Positions 7,085 to 16,448 of a DNA stretch of 64,000 nt are shown piece after piece. Made by a program: the position numbers and the translations under genes. The notes below the pieces were generated by a model. That model was not told where the DNA came from and searched no databases. It saw only the letters and a list, made by a program, of their open reading frames with translations. Position 1 is the stretch's first letter; every line of letters begins with the position of its first letter. The stretch is taken from assembly GCF_000718785.1 (NCBI RefSeq), contig NZ_JOCA01000017.1:62001-126000 (forward strand). The letters are read 5' to 3'. This stretch comes from Streptomyces sp. NRRL WC-3626. Its GTDB lineage: Bacteria > Actinomycetota > Actinomycetes > Streptomycetales > Streptomycetaceae.

Positions 7085-9658
7085 ATGCCCGCAGAGTCCG
7101 GCAGGCCCGCCCCGTCCCGACGTCAGATCCTGTTCACCGCGACCGCCGCGACCGCCGCGGCCACCGCCGTGTCGCTGACGGCGTCCCCGGCCGCCGCCGC
7201 ACCGGCCCGCCACCCGGCGGACGCGACCCGCCCGCACCCGGTGCTCACCCCGTTCGCGCTCTCCGAGGTCCGGCTGCTCGACAGCCCCTTCCTCGCCAAC
7301 ATGCGCCGCACCTGCGCCTATCTCCTCTTCGTCGACGTCGACCGGCTGCTGCACACCTTCCGGCTCAACGCCGGCCTGCCGTCCTCGACGGAACCCTGCG
7401 GCGGCTGGGAGGCCCCCGACGTCCAGCTGCGCGGACACACCACCGGACACCTCCTCACCGCCCTCGCCCAGGCGTACGCGAACACCGGCGACACCGCCTA
7501 CGCGGACAGGTCCCGCTCGCTCGTCTCCGCGCTGGCCGAGTGCCAACGCGCCGCGCCGGCGGCCGGCTTCCGCCGCGGCTATCTCTCCGCGTTCCCCGAG
7601 TCGGTCTTCGACCAGCTGGAGGCCGGGGGGAGGCCCTGGGCGCCGTACTACACCATCCACAAGATCATGGCCGGCCTGCTCGACCAGTACCGGCTGGCGG
7701 GCGACCAGCAGGCGTTGGACGTGCTGCTGGAGATGGCCGCCTGGGCCGAGGCCCGCACCGCGGCGCTGTCCCGCGAGCGGATGCAGGGCGTGCTCAAGGT
7801 CGAGTTCGGCGGCATGAACGACGTACTCGCCCAGCTGTACCTGGTGACCCGCGACCCGGCGCATCTGCGCACCGCCCAGCGCTTCGACCACGACGAGCTG
7901 TACGCGCCGCTCGCCGCGGGCCGCGACGAACTCGCCGGCCGGCACGCCAACACGGAGATCGCCAAAGTGGTGGGCGCCGTGCCGGGTTACGAGGCCACCG
8001 GCGACCGGCGGTACCTGGACATCGCCGACACCTTCTGGACCGCCGTCGTACGCCACCACTCGTACGCCATCGGCGGCAACTCCGACAAGGAACTCTTCGG
8101 CCCGCCGGACGAGATCGTCAGCCGGCTCTCCACGGTCACCTGCGAGAACTGCAACAGCTACAACATGCTCAAGCTCGGCCGGCACCTCTTCCGCCACCGG
8201 CCGGAACGCGCCGAGTACCTGGACCACTACGAGTGGACGCTCTACAACCAGTTGCTCGCCGAGCAGGACCCCGACTCGGCCCACGGCTTCGTCACCTACT
8301 ACACCGGACTGTGGGCCGGCTCGCAGCGGGAACCCAAGGGCGGCCTCGGCTCCGCGCCCGGCAGCTACAGCGGCGACTACGACAACTTCTCCTGCGACCA
8401 CGGCACCGGCCTGGAGACCCACACCAAGTTCGCCGACACCGTCTACTTCCGTTCCGACCACCCCCGCCGGCCCGAGCTGTACGTCAACCTCTTCATCCCC
8501 TCCGAAGTGCGCTGGCACCAACAGAATGTGACGATACGTCAGGAAACCGAGTACCCCGCCGGCGACCGCACGCGGCTCACCGTCACCCGCGGACAGGCGC
8601 GCTTCTCGCTGCGGATCCGCGTTCCCGGATGGGTGGCGGAGACCGGCGGGCGGGCCGTGCTGAAGGTCAACGGCCGCACCACCGGCACGCGCCCCGAGCC
8701 GGGCACGTACGCCACCGTGACCCGTCACTGGCGCACCGGGGACCGCGTGGAACTCGTCCTGCCGCGCGTCCCGGTCTGGCAGCCCGCGCCCGACAACCCG
8801 CAGGTCGCCTCGGTCTCGTACGGTCCGCTGGTCCTGGCGGGCGAGTACGGCGGCACCGGCCTCGCCACTCTGCCCGTCATCGGCCCCGGCACCGTGCGCC
8901 GTGTGCCGGGCGAACGCACCGCGTTCAGCGCGGTCGCGGACGGGCGCGCGGTCTCACTGCGCCCCTTCCACGAGATCCACCACCAGCGCTACAACGTCTA
9001 CTGGGCCGTGCCGCCGAAGCCCGGCCGCGCCCGCGACATCGCCCGCTACCCCCTCGACGAGGGAAGCGGCACGACGGCCGCCGACCGCACCGGGACGTTC
9101 GCCCACGCCGCCCTCGCCGGCGGCGCCGCCTGGAGCACCGACGGCGGCACGCCCTCCGTCACGCTCGACGGACGCGACGGCCACCTCGCGCTCCCCGCCG
9201 CACTGCCCAGCGGCCTCGACGAGTTGACCGTGGCCGTGCGGGTCCGCGTCGACACCCTCGCCCCCTCCGCCCGCGTCTTCGACCTCGGCTACCACAAGGA
9301 CACCTATCTCTTCCTCGCCGCGACCACGGGCTCCGGCCGCGCCCGGGCGGCGCTGAAGATCGCCGGCATGGAGGCCGAGGACGTCGTCGACGCGGCGGGC
9401 CCGCTGCCGCCCGGCCGGTGGATCCACGTGGCACTCACCCTCGCCGACGGCACCGGAGTGCTCTACATCGACGGCGCGGAGGCGGGCCGCAACCCGGCCA
9501 TGGTGGCCGGACCCCTCCTGCTCGGCCGGACCAGCCACAACTACCTCGGCCGGTCCCAGAACAGCACCCACCCCCATCTGCACGGAGCCGTACGGGACTT
9601 CCGGCTGCGCAACCGGGCCCTCACCGCAGACGAGGTACGGCGACTCGCCGACGGCTGA
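7085..9658 (+). CDS. Secreted GH127-like (DUF1680) beta-L-arabinofuranosidase with C-terminal LamG-type lectin domain
   Basis: 857 aa. ATG 7085 was chosen because GAAGGGAG precedes it; an in-frame GTG at 7037 has no such site. A Tat-like signal (S-R-R-Q-I-L-F, residues 11-17) ends near residue 38. The catalytic region (about 50-650) shows the family's L-R-G-H-T-T-G-H-L-L block, an E-x-C motif (V-T-C-E-N-C-N) and a C-x-H-G-T-G-L-E motif. GH127 enzymes use Cys as nucleophile beside a Zn site. Here the second of the usual paired Cys is Asp (S-C-D-H-G-T-G). Residues about 660-855 form a LamG/concanavalin-like domain, probably for carbohydrate binding. The family removes L-arabinofuranose from plant glycans. 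The next gene starts 35 bp downstream, so they are likely co-transcribed. Confidence 0.85.
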   Translation: MPAESGRPAPSRRQILFTATAATAAATAVSLTASPAAAAPARHPADATRPHPVLTPFALSEVRLLDSPFLANMRRTCAYLLFVDVDRLLHTFRLNAGLPSSTEPCGGWEAPDVQLRGHTTGHLLTALAQAYANTGDTAYADRSRSLVSALAECQRAAPAAGFRRGYLSAFPESVFDQLEAGGRPWAPYYTIHKIMAGLLDQYRLAGDQQALDVLLEMAAWAEARTAALSRERMQGVLKVEFGGMNDVLAQLYLVTRDPAHLRTAQRFDHDELYAPLAAGRDELAGRHANTEIAKVVGAVPGYEATGDRRYLDIADTFWTAVVRHHSYAIGGNSDKELFGPPDEIVSRLSTVTCENCNSYNMLKLGRHLFRHRPERAEYLDHYEWTLYNQLLAEQDPDSAHGFVTYYTGLWAGSQREPKGGLGSAPGSYSGDYDNFSCDHGTGLETHTKFADTVYFRSDHPRRPELYVNLFIPSEVRWHQQNVTIRQETEYPAGDRTRLTVTRGQARFSLRIRVPGWVAETGGRAVLKVNGRTTGTRPEPGTYATVTRHWRTGDRVELVLPRVPVWQPAPDNPQVASVSYGPLVLAGEYGGTGLATLPVIGPGTVRRVPGERTAFSAVADGRAVSLRPFHEIHHQRYNVYWAVPPKPGRARDIARYPLDEGSGTTAADRTGTFAHAALAGGAAWSTDGGTPSVTLDGRDGHLALPAALPSGLDELTVAVRVRVDTLAPSARVFDLGYHKDTYLFLAATTGSGRARAALKIAGMEAEDVVDAAGPLPPGRWIHVALTLADGTGVLYIDGAEAGRNPAMVAGPLLLGRTSHNYLGRSQNSTHPHLHGAVRDFRLRNRALTADEVRRLADG

Positions 9659-9693
9659 CCCATCACACCGACCACCGCTCCAGGAGCTCCGCC

Positions 9694-12600
9694 ATGCCCG
9701 AGAACCCCCTCTCCAGACGCCGTTTCGTGGCCGCGGCCGGCGCCACCGGCGCCCTCGCCGCCGTGGGCCTGCCCGACCTCGCCCACGCGACGGACGCAGC
9801 CGCCGCGCACGGCCGGGGCGGCTTCTCCCCGCGGCACTTCGCCGACCCGCGCCGCGACAGCCGCCCCACCGTCTACTGGTACTGGAACGGCCCCGTCACC
9901 CCCGAACTGGTCGACCGCCAGCTGGCGGACCTCCGCGACAAGGGCATGTACGAGGTCGTCCTCTTCTCCTTCGACAACGCCGAGATGACCCCGGTGTTCT
10001 TCACCGAGGAGTGGTTCGACATCGTGGGCCACGTCCTGCGCACCGCCGAACGCACCGGCATGCGCGTGTGGTTGTTCAACGACGACCACTTCCCCAGCGG
10101 CCGGGCGGGCGAGTTCATCGTCAAGGGCGGCCGGGTGGGCACCCGCACCTACGCCCCCCGTCCCGAACTCCGGCTGAAGGCGCTGGCCCGCTCGACCACG
10201 GTGGTGCGCGGCCCGGCCTCGGTCGACCTGCGGCGCAGCACCGGGGTCGGGGCGGAGGCGGGACGCCTGGTGGCCGACTCCGCGGTCCTCGACGGGGCCG
10301 CCGTCCTGCGCGACAGCGCCGGGTGGGGCGACCTCACCGTCACCGGCAGCGCGAAGGCCGAGCACGGCGCCGCCGGCCTCGTCGTACGCGCCTCCGCCGA
10401 CGGACGCTCCGGATACGCCGTCACCTTCGACCAGACCGGCGTGGTCACCGTCGACCGGCTGGCCCCCGGCGCGGAACCGGCCGAACTGCTGCGCAGTACC
10501 CGCACCGACGGCTTCAACAAGACCAAGTTCCACACCCTGCGCGTCACCGTCCACGCCGGCACGTTGTCCGTCACCCTCGACGGCCGGGACAAGGGCACCG
10601 TCCAGGACGCCGCCCACCCCGAGGGCGGGGCCGGTGTGCGGGCCGTCGGCGACCAACGTGCCCTGTGGGAGAACCTCACCGTCGAGTCGGCCGACGGCAC
10701 CGTCCTGTACGACGGTGCCTTCGACGACCCCGCCGCCGCACGGGACTTCCCCGACCGCGACCTGCCCGCGGAGGGCTTCACCCTGGCCGCCGCCGCGGCA
10801 CGCCCCGCCGGATCGGCCGACGTCACGGACCTCACCGCCCGGCTGACCGGCGACCACACCTGGCGGGTACCGGAGGGGGAGTGGCAGGTGGACCTGTTCG
10901 GCGGGGTCGCCCTCGTCGACGACTCCCAGGGCTACAGCCGCAGTTACGTCGACCTGCTCGACGACGAACCGGTCGAGCTGTTCCTTGACATCGTCCCCGG
11001 CGAGTACCACCGCCGCTTCGGACGCTACTTCGGCACCGTGGTCCCGGGCTTCTGGGACGACGAACCCTTCTTCGCCTCCGCGGAGGCCCACTTCAAGCGC
11101 CTGCCGTGGTCACCCTCCCTGGGGACCGCCCTGCGCGCAGTCGGCGTCACCCCAGGAGCCGCCTACGCCGCAGCGTTCGACGACCTCGGCCGTACGGGCC
11201 GCACGGCACGCGGCCGCTACTGGCAGGCCGTGTCCAACCGTTTCGCCCGCGCCTTCGAGAAGCAGGCACGCCTCTACGACAGCTGGGGCGTCTCCCTCAT
11301 CACCAACCCGCTCTACGACGAGACCGCCCCCGCCAAGCGTGTCGTCACCACCGGCGACCTGCACAAGGTCCACCAGTGGGCGCAGGTGCCCGGCGGCGAC
11401 ATCATCACCGCCGAGTACGTGGCCGGCGAACCCACCATGATCCCCCGCAACCCGGTCTCCGTCGCCCACCAGATGGGCCGCGAACGGGCGTTGCTGGAGA
11501 TGTTCGGCAACATGGGCTGGCAGGTCACCCCCGCCTTCGTGCACGCGACCGTCGGCGCGCAGGCCGCCCGAGGTGTCAACCTGACCGTGCTGCACGCCCT
11601 GTGGACCGACGAGGCCCGCGTCTACTTCCCGCCGCCGTTCGGCCCCCGCGCCCCCTGGTGGTGGGCGATGCGCCCGCTCGCCGAGTGGATCGGCCGCGTC
11701 ATGGAGGCCGGCCGGGGCACCTCCGACGCCCGCACCGCGCTGCTGCAGCCGCAGCGCGCCGCCGAGCAGTGGACCGGCACCGACAGGCAGCAGGACGTCG
11801 ACGGGCCGCTCGCCGACGCCGCCTACGCCCTCGAACGCGCCCAGGTCGACTTCGACCTGCTGCACGAGGGCGCCCTCACCGGCGACCCGGAGCTGCGTGC
11901 GCACGCCGAGGTCCGCAAGGGCCGGCTCGAGGTCGGCGCCGCCGGCTACGACCTCGTGGTGATCCCCGGGACGCCGACCCTGGACGTGACCGGACTGAAG
12001 GTCCTGCGGGAGTTCGTCCGGGCGGGCGGCACCGTGATCGCGGTGGGCGCCCTGGACGCCGACGAGGCCGGCGGCAGCGATCGCAGCCTCGCGCACGGAC
12101 TGACCGGCCTGTTCGGCGACCGGGCGCCCGGCCGCCGCACCCTGGGTCGCGGACACGCCGTACGGGTCGCCGACACCACAGCCCTGGGCGCCGCCGCCGT
12201 CGAAGCCGGGGCGGCCGCCGCCGTCCTCGACCCGCCCCGGGACGCCGTCCGCGTGCTGCGCGTACGCCAGGGGCCCGACACCGTCTTCCTGGTCAACAAC
12301 GAGAGCGGGGAGCGGGTGGAGACCGTCGCCGCCCTGCCCGTCAGCGGTACACCCGAGATCTGGGACCCGGCGACCGGCGCCGGCGGTCCGGCTCCCCTGC
12401 ACCGGAGCACCAAGGACGGCGTACTGCTGCCCCTGGACCTCCAGCCGTACCAGTCCGTCGTCGTCGTGGTCCGGCCCGGCGGCCGCGACACCCCCCACCT
12501 CACGGACTCGCCGCTGCCCGTCCTGGCCGTCGAACGGCACGGAACGGCGCTCAGGGCCACCGTCGAGGCCGCCGGACCCGGCACCCACACCCTCACCGGC

Positions 12601-13071
12601 ACCGACGGCCGCCACCGCCACCGCGGCACCGTACGCGTCGACGACCCCCTCGTCCCGGTCACGGTGGACGGCGACTGGACGTTCGCCTTCGAACGCGACG
12701 GCGCCACCCCCGTCACCGCGCCCCTGGGCAGCTGGACCGAGCACGACCCGCTGTTCTCCGGCAGCGGCGTCTACACCAGGGACGTCGACGTGGACGCCGC
12801 GCACCTGCGCGACCGGCGCGTCCTGCTGGATTTGGGAGACGTGCGCGACGTCGCCGAGGTCACCGTCAACGGGACCGTGCTGCCGCCGCTGCTGTGGGCG
12901 CCGTTCGTCGCCGACGTCACCGGCCGGCTCCGCCCCGGACGCAACACCGTGCGGGTCCGCGTCGCCAACACGCTGTCCAACGAGCGCAAGAAGCCGCTGC
13001 CGTCCGGGCTGCTCGGTCCCGTGACCCTCCGGTTCCGGCGCCGCGTCACCGCCGAACTCCGCCGTATCTGA
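9694..13071 (+). CDS. Second secreted GH106-like glycoside hydrolase, with an inserted beta-sandwich
   Basis: 1125 aa. ATG 9694 follows AGGAG. The N-terminus is a clear Tat signal (L-S-R-R-R-F-V-A-A-A, residues 6-15). The barrel starts with V-Y-W-Y-W-N-G-P-V-T-P and G-M-Y-E-V-V-L-F, then W-L-F-N-D-D-H-F-P-S-G. About residues 165-355 look like an inserted jelly-roll domain (G-S-A-K-A-E-H-G-A-A-G-L-V-V-R and L-R-V-T-V-H-A-G-T-L-S-V-T-L-D-G). The barrel resumes with F-F-A-S-A and G-G-D-I-I-T-A-E-Y. A galactose-binding-like beta-sandwich closes the protein (V-L-L-D-L-G-D-V-R-D-V-A-E-V-T-V-N-G near 1045). It lies between the GH127 gene (35 bp) and the GH78 gene (32 bp). It differs strongly from the first GH106-like protein, which suggests a different linkage. 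Confidence 0.78.
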   Translation: MPENPLSRRRFVAAAGATGALAAVGLPDLAHATDAAAAHGRGGFSPRHFADPRRDSRPTVYWYWNGPVTPELVDRQLADLRDKGMYEVVLFSFDNAEMTPVFFTEEWFDIVGHVLRTAERTGMRVWLFNDDHFPSGRAGEFIVKGGRVGTRTYAPRPELRLKALARSTTVVRGPASVDLRRSTGVGAEAGRLVADSAVLDGAAVLRDSAGWGDLTVTGSAKAEHGAAGLVVRASADGRSGYAVTFDQTGVVTVDRLAPGAEPAELLRSTRTDGFNKTKFHTLRVTVHAGTLSVTLDGRDKGTVQDAAHPEGGAGVRAVGDQRALWENLTVESADGTVLYDGAFDDPAAARDFPDRDLPAEGFTLAAAAARPAGSADVTDLTARLTGDHTWRVPEGEWQVDLFGGVALVDDSQGYSRSYVDLLDDEPVELFLDIVPGEYHRRFGRYFGTVVPGFWDDEPFFASAEAHFKRLPWSPSLGTALRAVGVTPGAAYAAAFDDLGRTGRTARGRYWQAVSNRFARAFEKQARLYDSWGVSLITNPLYDETAPAKRVVTTGDLHKVHQWAQVPGGDIITAEYVAGEPTMIPRNPVSVAHQMGRERALLEMFGNMGWQVTPAFVHATVGAQAARGVNLTVLHALWTDEARVYFPPPFGPRAPWWWAMRPLAEWIGRVMEAGRGTSDARTALLQPQRAAEQWTGTDRQQDVDGPLADAAYALERAQVDFDLLHEGALTGDPELRAHAEVRKGRLEVGAAGYDLVVIPGTPTLDVTGLKVLREFVRAGGTVIAVGALDADEAGGSDRSLAHGLTGLFGDRAPGRRTLGRGHAVRVADTTALGAAAVEAGAAAAVLDPPRDAVRVLRVRQGPDTVFLVNNESGERVETVAALPVSGTPEIWDPATGAGGPAPLHRSTKDGVLLPLDLQPYQSVVVVVRPGGRDTPHLTDSPLPVLAVERHGTALRATVEAAGPGTHTLTGTDGRHRHRGTVRVDDPLVPVTVDGDWTFAFERDGATPVTAPLGSWTEHDPLFSGSGVYTRDVDVDAAHLRDRRVLLDLGDVRDVAEVTVNGTVLPPLLWAPFVADVTGRLRPGRNTVRVRVANTLSNERKKPLPSGLLGPVTLRFRRRVTAELRRI

Positions 13072-13103
13072 CACCCGTTCCCCCGACCCCGGCAGGAAGC
13101 CCC

Positions 13104-16100
13104 ATGCCCACATCGCACCGCGGACACCGATGGCCGGCCGCCCTGGCCGCCACCACCGCCTTCGTGACCGTACTGGCCGGCGCGGTCACCGCCGACGCCG
13201 CCACCGGCACCATCTCCCCGGCCGCACTGCGCACCCAGCACCTCACCGAGGCCCTCGGCATCGACGACACCACCCCCGACCTCAGCTGGGGGACCACCGC
13301 GAACACGCCGAACGTCCGGCAGACCGCCTACCGCGTACAGGCCGCCACCTCCGCCCGGCTGCTGAACTCCGGCCGCCCGGACCTGTGGGACTCCGGCCGG
13401 GTCGGATCGGCCGTCCCCGAAACGACGTACGACGGCAGGGAACTCGGTTCCCGCACCCGGGTGTACTGGCGCGTGATGCTCTGGTCCGGACCCGGACAGC
13501 GGCACAGCGGCTGGAGCCGCGCCGCCGTCTTCGAGACCGGACTGACCCGGCAGTCGGACTGGAACGCGGACTGGATCACCCACCCCGACTGGCAGTTGAG
13601 CCGGCGCACCGCCGAACCCGTCGTCGTCCGCCTCCCGAGGACCACCGCCCGCTACGTCCGCCTGGACGTCACCCGGCTCGGCCTGCCCCTCGCCGAGTCC
13701 TTCCCCGACCGCGCCTGGCGGCTCCAGCTCGGCGAGATCGACCTCCGCGACTCGGCCACCGACACCACGGGCCTCGCCCGCGGCGCCACGGTCACCGCCT
13801 CCGAGAGCAACACCGTCCGCAAGACCTGGGAACCCGCCCTGGCGGTCGACGGCCTGCCCAACAGCGCCCTGCAGACCGCCGCCGGTTACGCGAGCGCCGC
13901 GCACACCGGCCCGGACGTATCCGCCGCCCCGGTCACCCTCACCCTCGACCTCAAGTCGGCGAAGACGTTCGACGAACTGGTCCTCCACCCACGGGCCGAC
14001 GTCCTCACCGACGACGGCAGGGTCCCCAACTTCCCCGTCGACTACGCCGTTTCCGGCGCCGACGCCGCCGACGGCCCGTTCAGCACGCTCACCCGGGTCA
14101 GCGGACAGCAGCCGCCGGCCCCGTACCTCCCGGCCGGACTGCCCCTGCTCGCCGACGACTTCACCCTCCCGAAGCACGTCCGCAGCGCCCGCCTGTACAT
14201 CGCCGGACTCGGCGTGTACGAGGCGAGCATCAACGGCGAGCCCGTCGGCGACGCCGTCCTCGAACCCGCCAACACCGACTACGCCGAACGCGTCCAGTAC
14301 GCCACCTACGACGTCACCGACCGGCTGCGCACCGGCGCCAACACCATCGGCGTGGCCCTCGGCAACGGCATGTCCAACGTCGTCAGCACCGCCGACCGCT
14401 ACCGCAAGCTCTACGGCAACCTCAGCGACCCCAAGCTGATCGCCCGGCTGGAGATCACCCTCGCCGACGGCCGGGTCCGCACCGTGACCAGCGGCGACGA
14501 CTGGCGCACCGAACTGGGCCCCACCACCTCCTCCCACTGGTACGGCGGCGAGGACTACGACGCCCGCAGGGAGATCCCCCACTGGGACGAACCCGCCGGC
14601 GACCGCCGCGACTGGCGGCACGCCACCGAGGTCCCCGGCCCCGGCACCGCCGTGCTCAGCGCCCGCGAGACCGAGCCCGTCCGGGTCGTGGAGACGCTTC
14701 GCGGCCGTGAGGTGGACGGCGCCGACGGCAGCCGGGTCTTCGACCTCGGACGCAACATCGCCGGCTGGCCGGAGATCACCGTACGCGCCCCGAAGGGCAC
14801 CACCGTCCGGGCGTATCCGGCGGAGAGCCTGAAGGACGGCCACGCCTTCCAGTCCATCAGCAACGTCGGAGCCCCCCTGTGGGACTCCTACACCGCCCGC
14901 GGCCGGGGCTCGGAGACCTGGCACCCGCACTTCGGCTACCACGGGTTCCGCTACCTCGAACTCAAGGGCGTCCCCGAGGGCGCGACCGTGAGCGTGCGCG
15001 GGCACGTCCTGCGCACCGACAACGCCACTGCCGGCGACTTCACCAGCTCCGACCCGCTGATCAACGGCATCCACTCGCTGATCCGCCGCTCCATCGAGGG
15101 CAACATGATGAGCGTCCTCACCGACTGCCCCAGCCGCGAGAAACTGGGCTGGCTGGAACAGAACCAGCTGGTCTTCCCGGCCCTCGCCGGCAACTACGAC
15201 ATGCGGTCCTACCTGCGCAAGATCGTCCGCGACATGGCGGACGCGCAGACCGCGGACGGACTCGTCCCGAGCACCGTCCCGGAGTACACCAGCCTGCCCG
15301 GCGGCTACCGCAACGACGCCAACTGGGGCGGCGCCTTCGTCCTCGTCCCCTGGCAGCTCTACACCACCTACGGCGACAAGGAGACCCTGGAGACGTACTA
15401 CCCGCGCATGCGGGAGTACGCGGCCTTCCTGGAGAACCAGGTCAAGGACGGCATCCTCGACTACGGCCTCGGCGACTGGTTCACCCCCGACCGCACCTTC
15501 CCGCGCGCCGTGGCCGGCACCTACGGCTACTGGCGGGTCGCCGACGCGCTGAGCCGTATCGCCGGCGTCCTCGGTGACACCGACACCGCCGGCGCCTACC
15601 GGGCCAAGGCCGACGCCAGTGCCGCGGCGCTGTCCGCGAAGTACTACGACCCCGCCACCGGGACCTTCGGAGGCGGCGGCCACGGAGCCGAGGCGCTCGC
15701 CCTCGACATGGGCGCCCACCCGGCGGGGGAGCGGGACCGGCTGCTCGCCCACTTCACCACCGCGATCCGTGACGCGGACGACCACCTCCTGCTCGGCGAG
15801 ATCTCCCTGCCCGCCGCCTTCCGGGTGCTGAGCGGGGCCGGGCGCGACGACATCGTGCACGCCATCGCCACGCAGACGACCAGCCCGAGCTACGGCTACC
15901 AGGTACGCGCCGGCAACACCACCCTCGGCGAGTCCTGGGACGGCGGCCCCGGCCAGTCGCAGAACCACTTCATGCTCGGCGCCATCGACTCCTGGTTCAC
16001 CACCCGCGTCGCCGGCATCTCCCAGACCGCCGGCTCCGTCGGCTACGCCGAACTGCTGATCGCCCCGGCCGTCGAGGGCGACATGACCTCGGCGTCCGGC

Positions 16101-16334
16101 TCCTACCGGACGCCGTACGGCACCGCCCGCACCGACTGGGAGCGCACGGCCGGCCGCTTCCGGCTCACCGTGGACGTCCCCGCGGGAAGCACCGCCGAGG
16201 TGCACGTCCCGGCCGCCGGCGGCCACGCCGAGGTGCCGGGGGGCGCGCGGCTGCTGCGCACGTCAGGGGAGGAGGCCGTGTACCGGGTGGGTTCGGGCCA
16301 CTGGACCTTCCGCTCGGCCCCGCCCGGGGCCTGA
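13104..16334 (+). CDS. Secreted GH78 alpha-L-rhamnosidase with F5/8-type (CBM67-like) module
   Basis: 1076 aa. ATG 13104 follows AGGAAG. A Sec-type signal peptide ends near residue 33 (V-T-A-D-A). Next come an Ig-like N-terminal domain (about 35-150), an inserted F5/8-type C / CBM67-like module (about 165-345, beginning P-V-V-V-R-L-P and containing W-E-P-A-L-A-V-D-G), the rhamnosidase N domain, and the (alpha/alpha)6 barrel. D674-C-P-S-R-E679 is the family motif, with E679 at the likely general-acid position. E943 in L-G-E-S-W-D-G-G is the likely base. The architecture resembles S. avermitilis SaRha78A, whose CBM67 binds rhamnose. The reaction is inverting release of terminal alpha-L-rhamnose outside the cell. 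It is the last gene of the operon and is followed by a strong terminator. Confidence 0.93.
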   Translation: MPTSHRGHRWPAALAATTAFVTVLAGAVTADAATGTISPAALRTQHLTEALGIDDTTPDLSWGTTANTPNVRQTAYRVQAATSARLLNSGRPDLWDSGRVGSAVPETTYDGRELGSRTRVYWRVMLWSGPGQRHSGWSRAAVFETGLTRQSDWNADWITHPDWQLSRRTAEPVVVRLPRTTARYVRLDVTRLGLPLAESFPDRAWRLQLGEIDLRDSATDTTGLARGATVTASESNTVRKTWEPALAVDGLPNSALQTAAGYASAAHTGPDVSAAPVTLTLDLKSAKTFDELVLHPRADVLTDDGRVPNFPVDYAVSGADAADGPFSTLTRVSGQQPPAPYLPAGLPLLADDFTLPKHVRSARLYIAGLGVYEASINGEPVGDAVLEPANTDYAERVQYATYDVTDRLRTGANTIGVALGNGMSNVVSTADRYRKLYGNLSDPKLIARLEITLADGRVRTVTSGDDWRTELGPTTSSHWYGGEDYDARREIPHWDEPAGDRRDWRHATEVPGPGTAVLSARETEPVRVVETLRGREVDGADGSRVFDLGRNIAGWPEITVRAPKGTTVRAYPAESLKDGHAFQSISNVGAPLWDSYTARGRGSETWHPHFGYHGFRYLELKGVPEGATVSVRGHVLRTDNATAGDFTSSDPLINGIHSLIRRSIEGNMMSVLTDCPSREKLGWLEQNQLVFPALAGNYDMRSYLRKIVRDMADAQTADGLVPSTVPEYTSLPGGYRNDANWGGAFVLVPWQLYTTYGDKETLETYYPRMREYAAFLENQVKDGILDYGLGDWFTPDRTFPRAVAGTYGYWRVADALSRIAGVLGDTDTAGAYRAKADASAAALSAKYYDPATGTFGGGGHGAEALALDMGAHPAGERDRLLAHFTTAIRDADDHLLLGEISLPAAFRVLSGAGRDDIVHAIATQTTSPSYGYQVRAGNTTLGESWDGGPGQSQNHFMLGAIDSWFTTRVAGISQTAGSVGYAELLIAPAVEGDMTSASGSYRTPYGTARTDWERTAGRFRLTVDVPAGSTAEVHVPAAGGHAEVPGGARLLRTSGEEAVYRVGSGHWTFRSAPPGA

Positions 16335-16344
16335 CGGCCACTCC

Positions 16345-16379
16345 CGCCGGGGTGACGACGCCGTGTCGTCACCCCGGCG
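16345..16379 (+). terminator. Strong hairpin terminator after the glycosidase operon
   Basis: CGCCGGGGTGACGAC and GTCGTCACCCCGGCG form a perfect 15-bp stem with a 5-nt loop, beginning 10 bp after the GH78 stop codon. Confidence 0.85.
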
Positions 16380-16448
16380 AAGCGCCCGCGCGGGTCACCA
16401 TGGCAGGGCACGGGGAGGGGCCGAACGTCATCCCGGAGGACACCCACG

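Noticed and set aside
7540..9693. An upstream extension of the second GH106-like frame through the GH127 gene
   Set aside because: The extension is arginine-rich shadow sequence; the real start is ATG 9694 with AGGAG and a Tat signal peptide.
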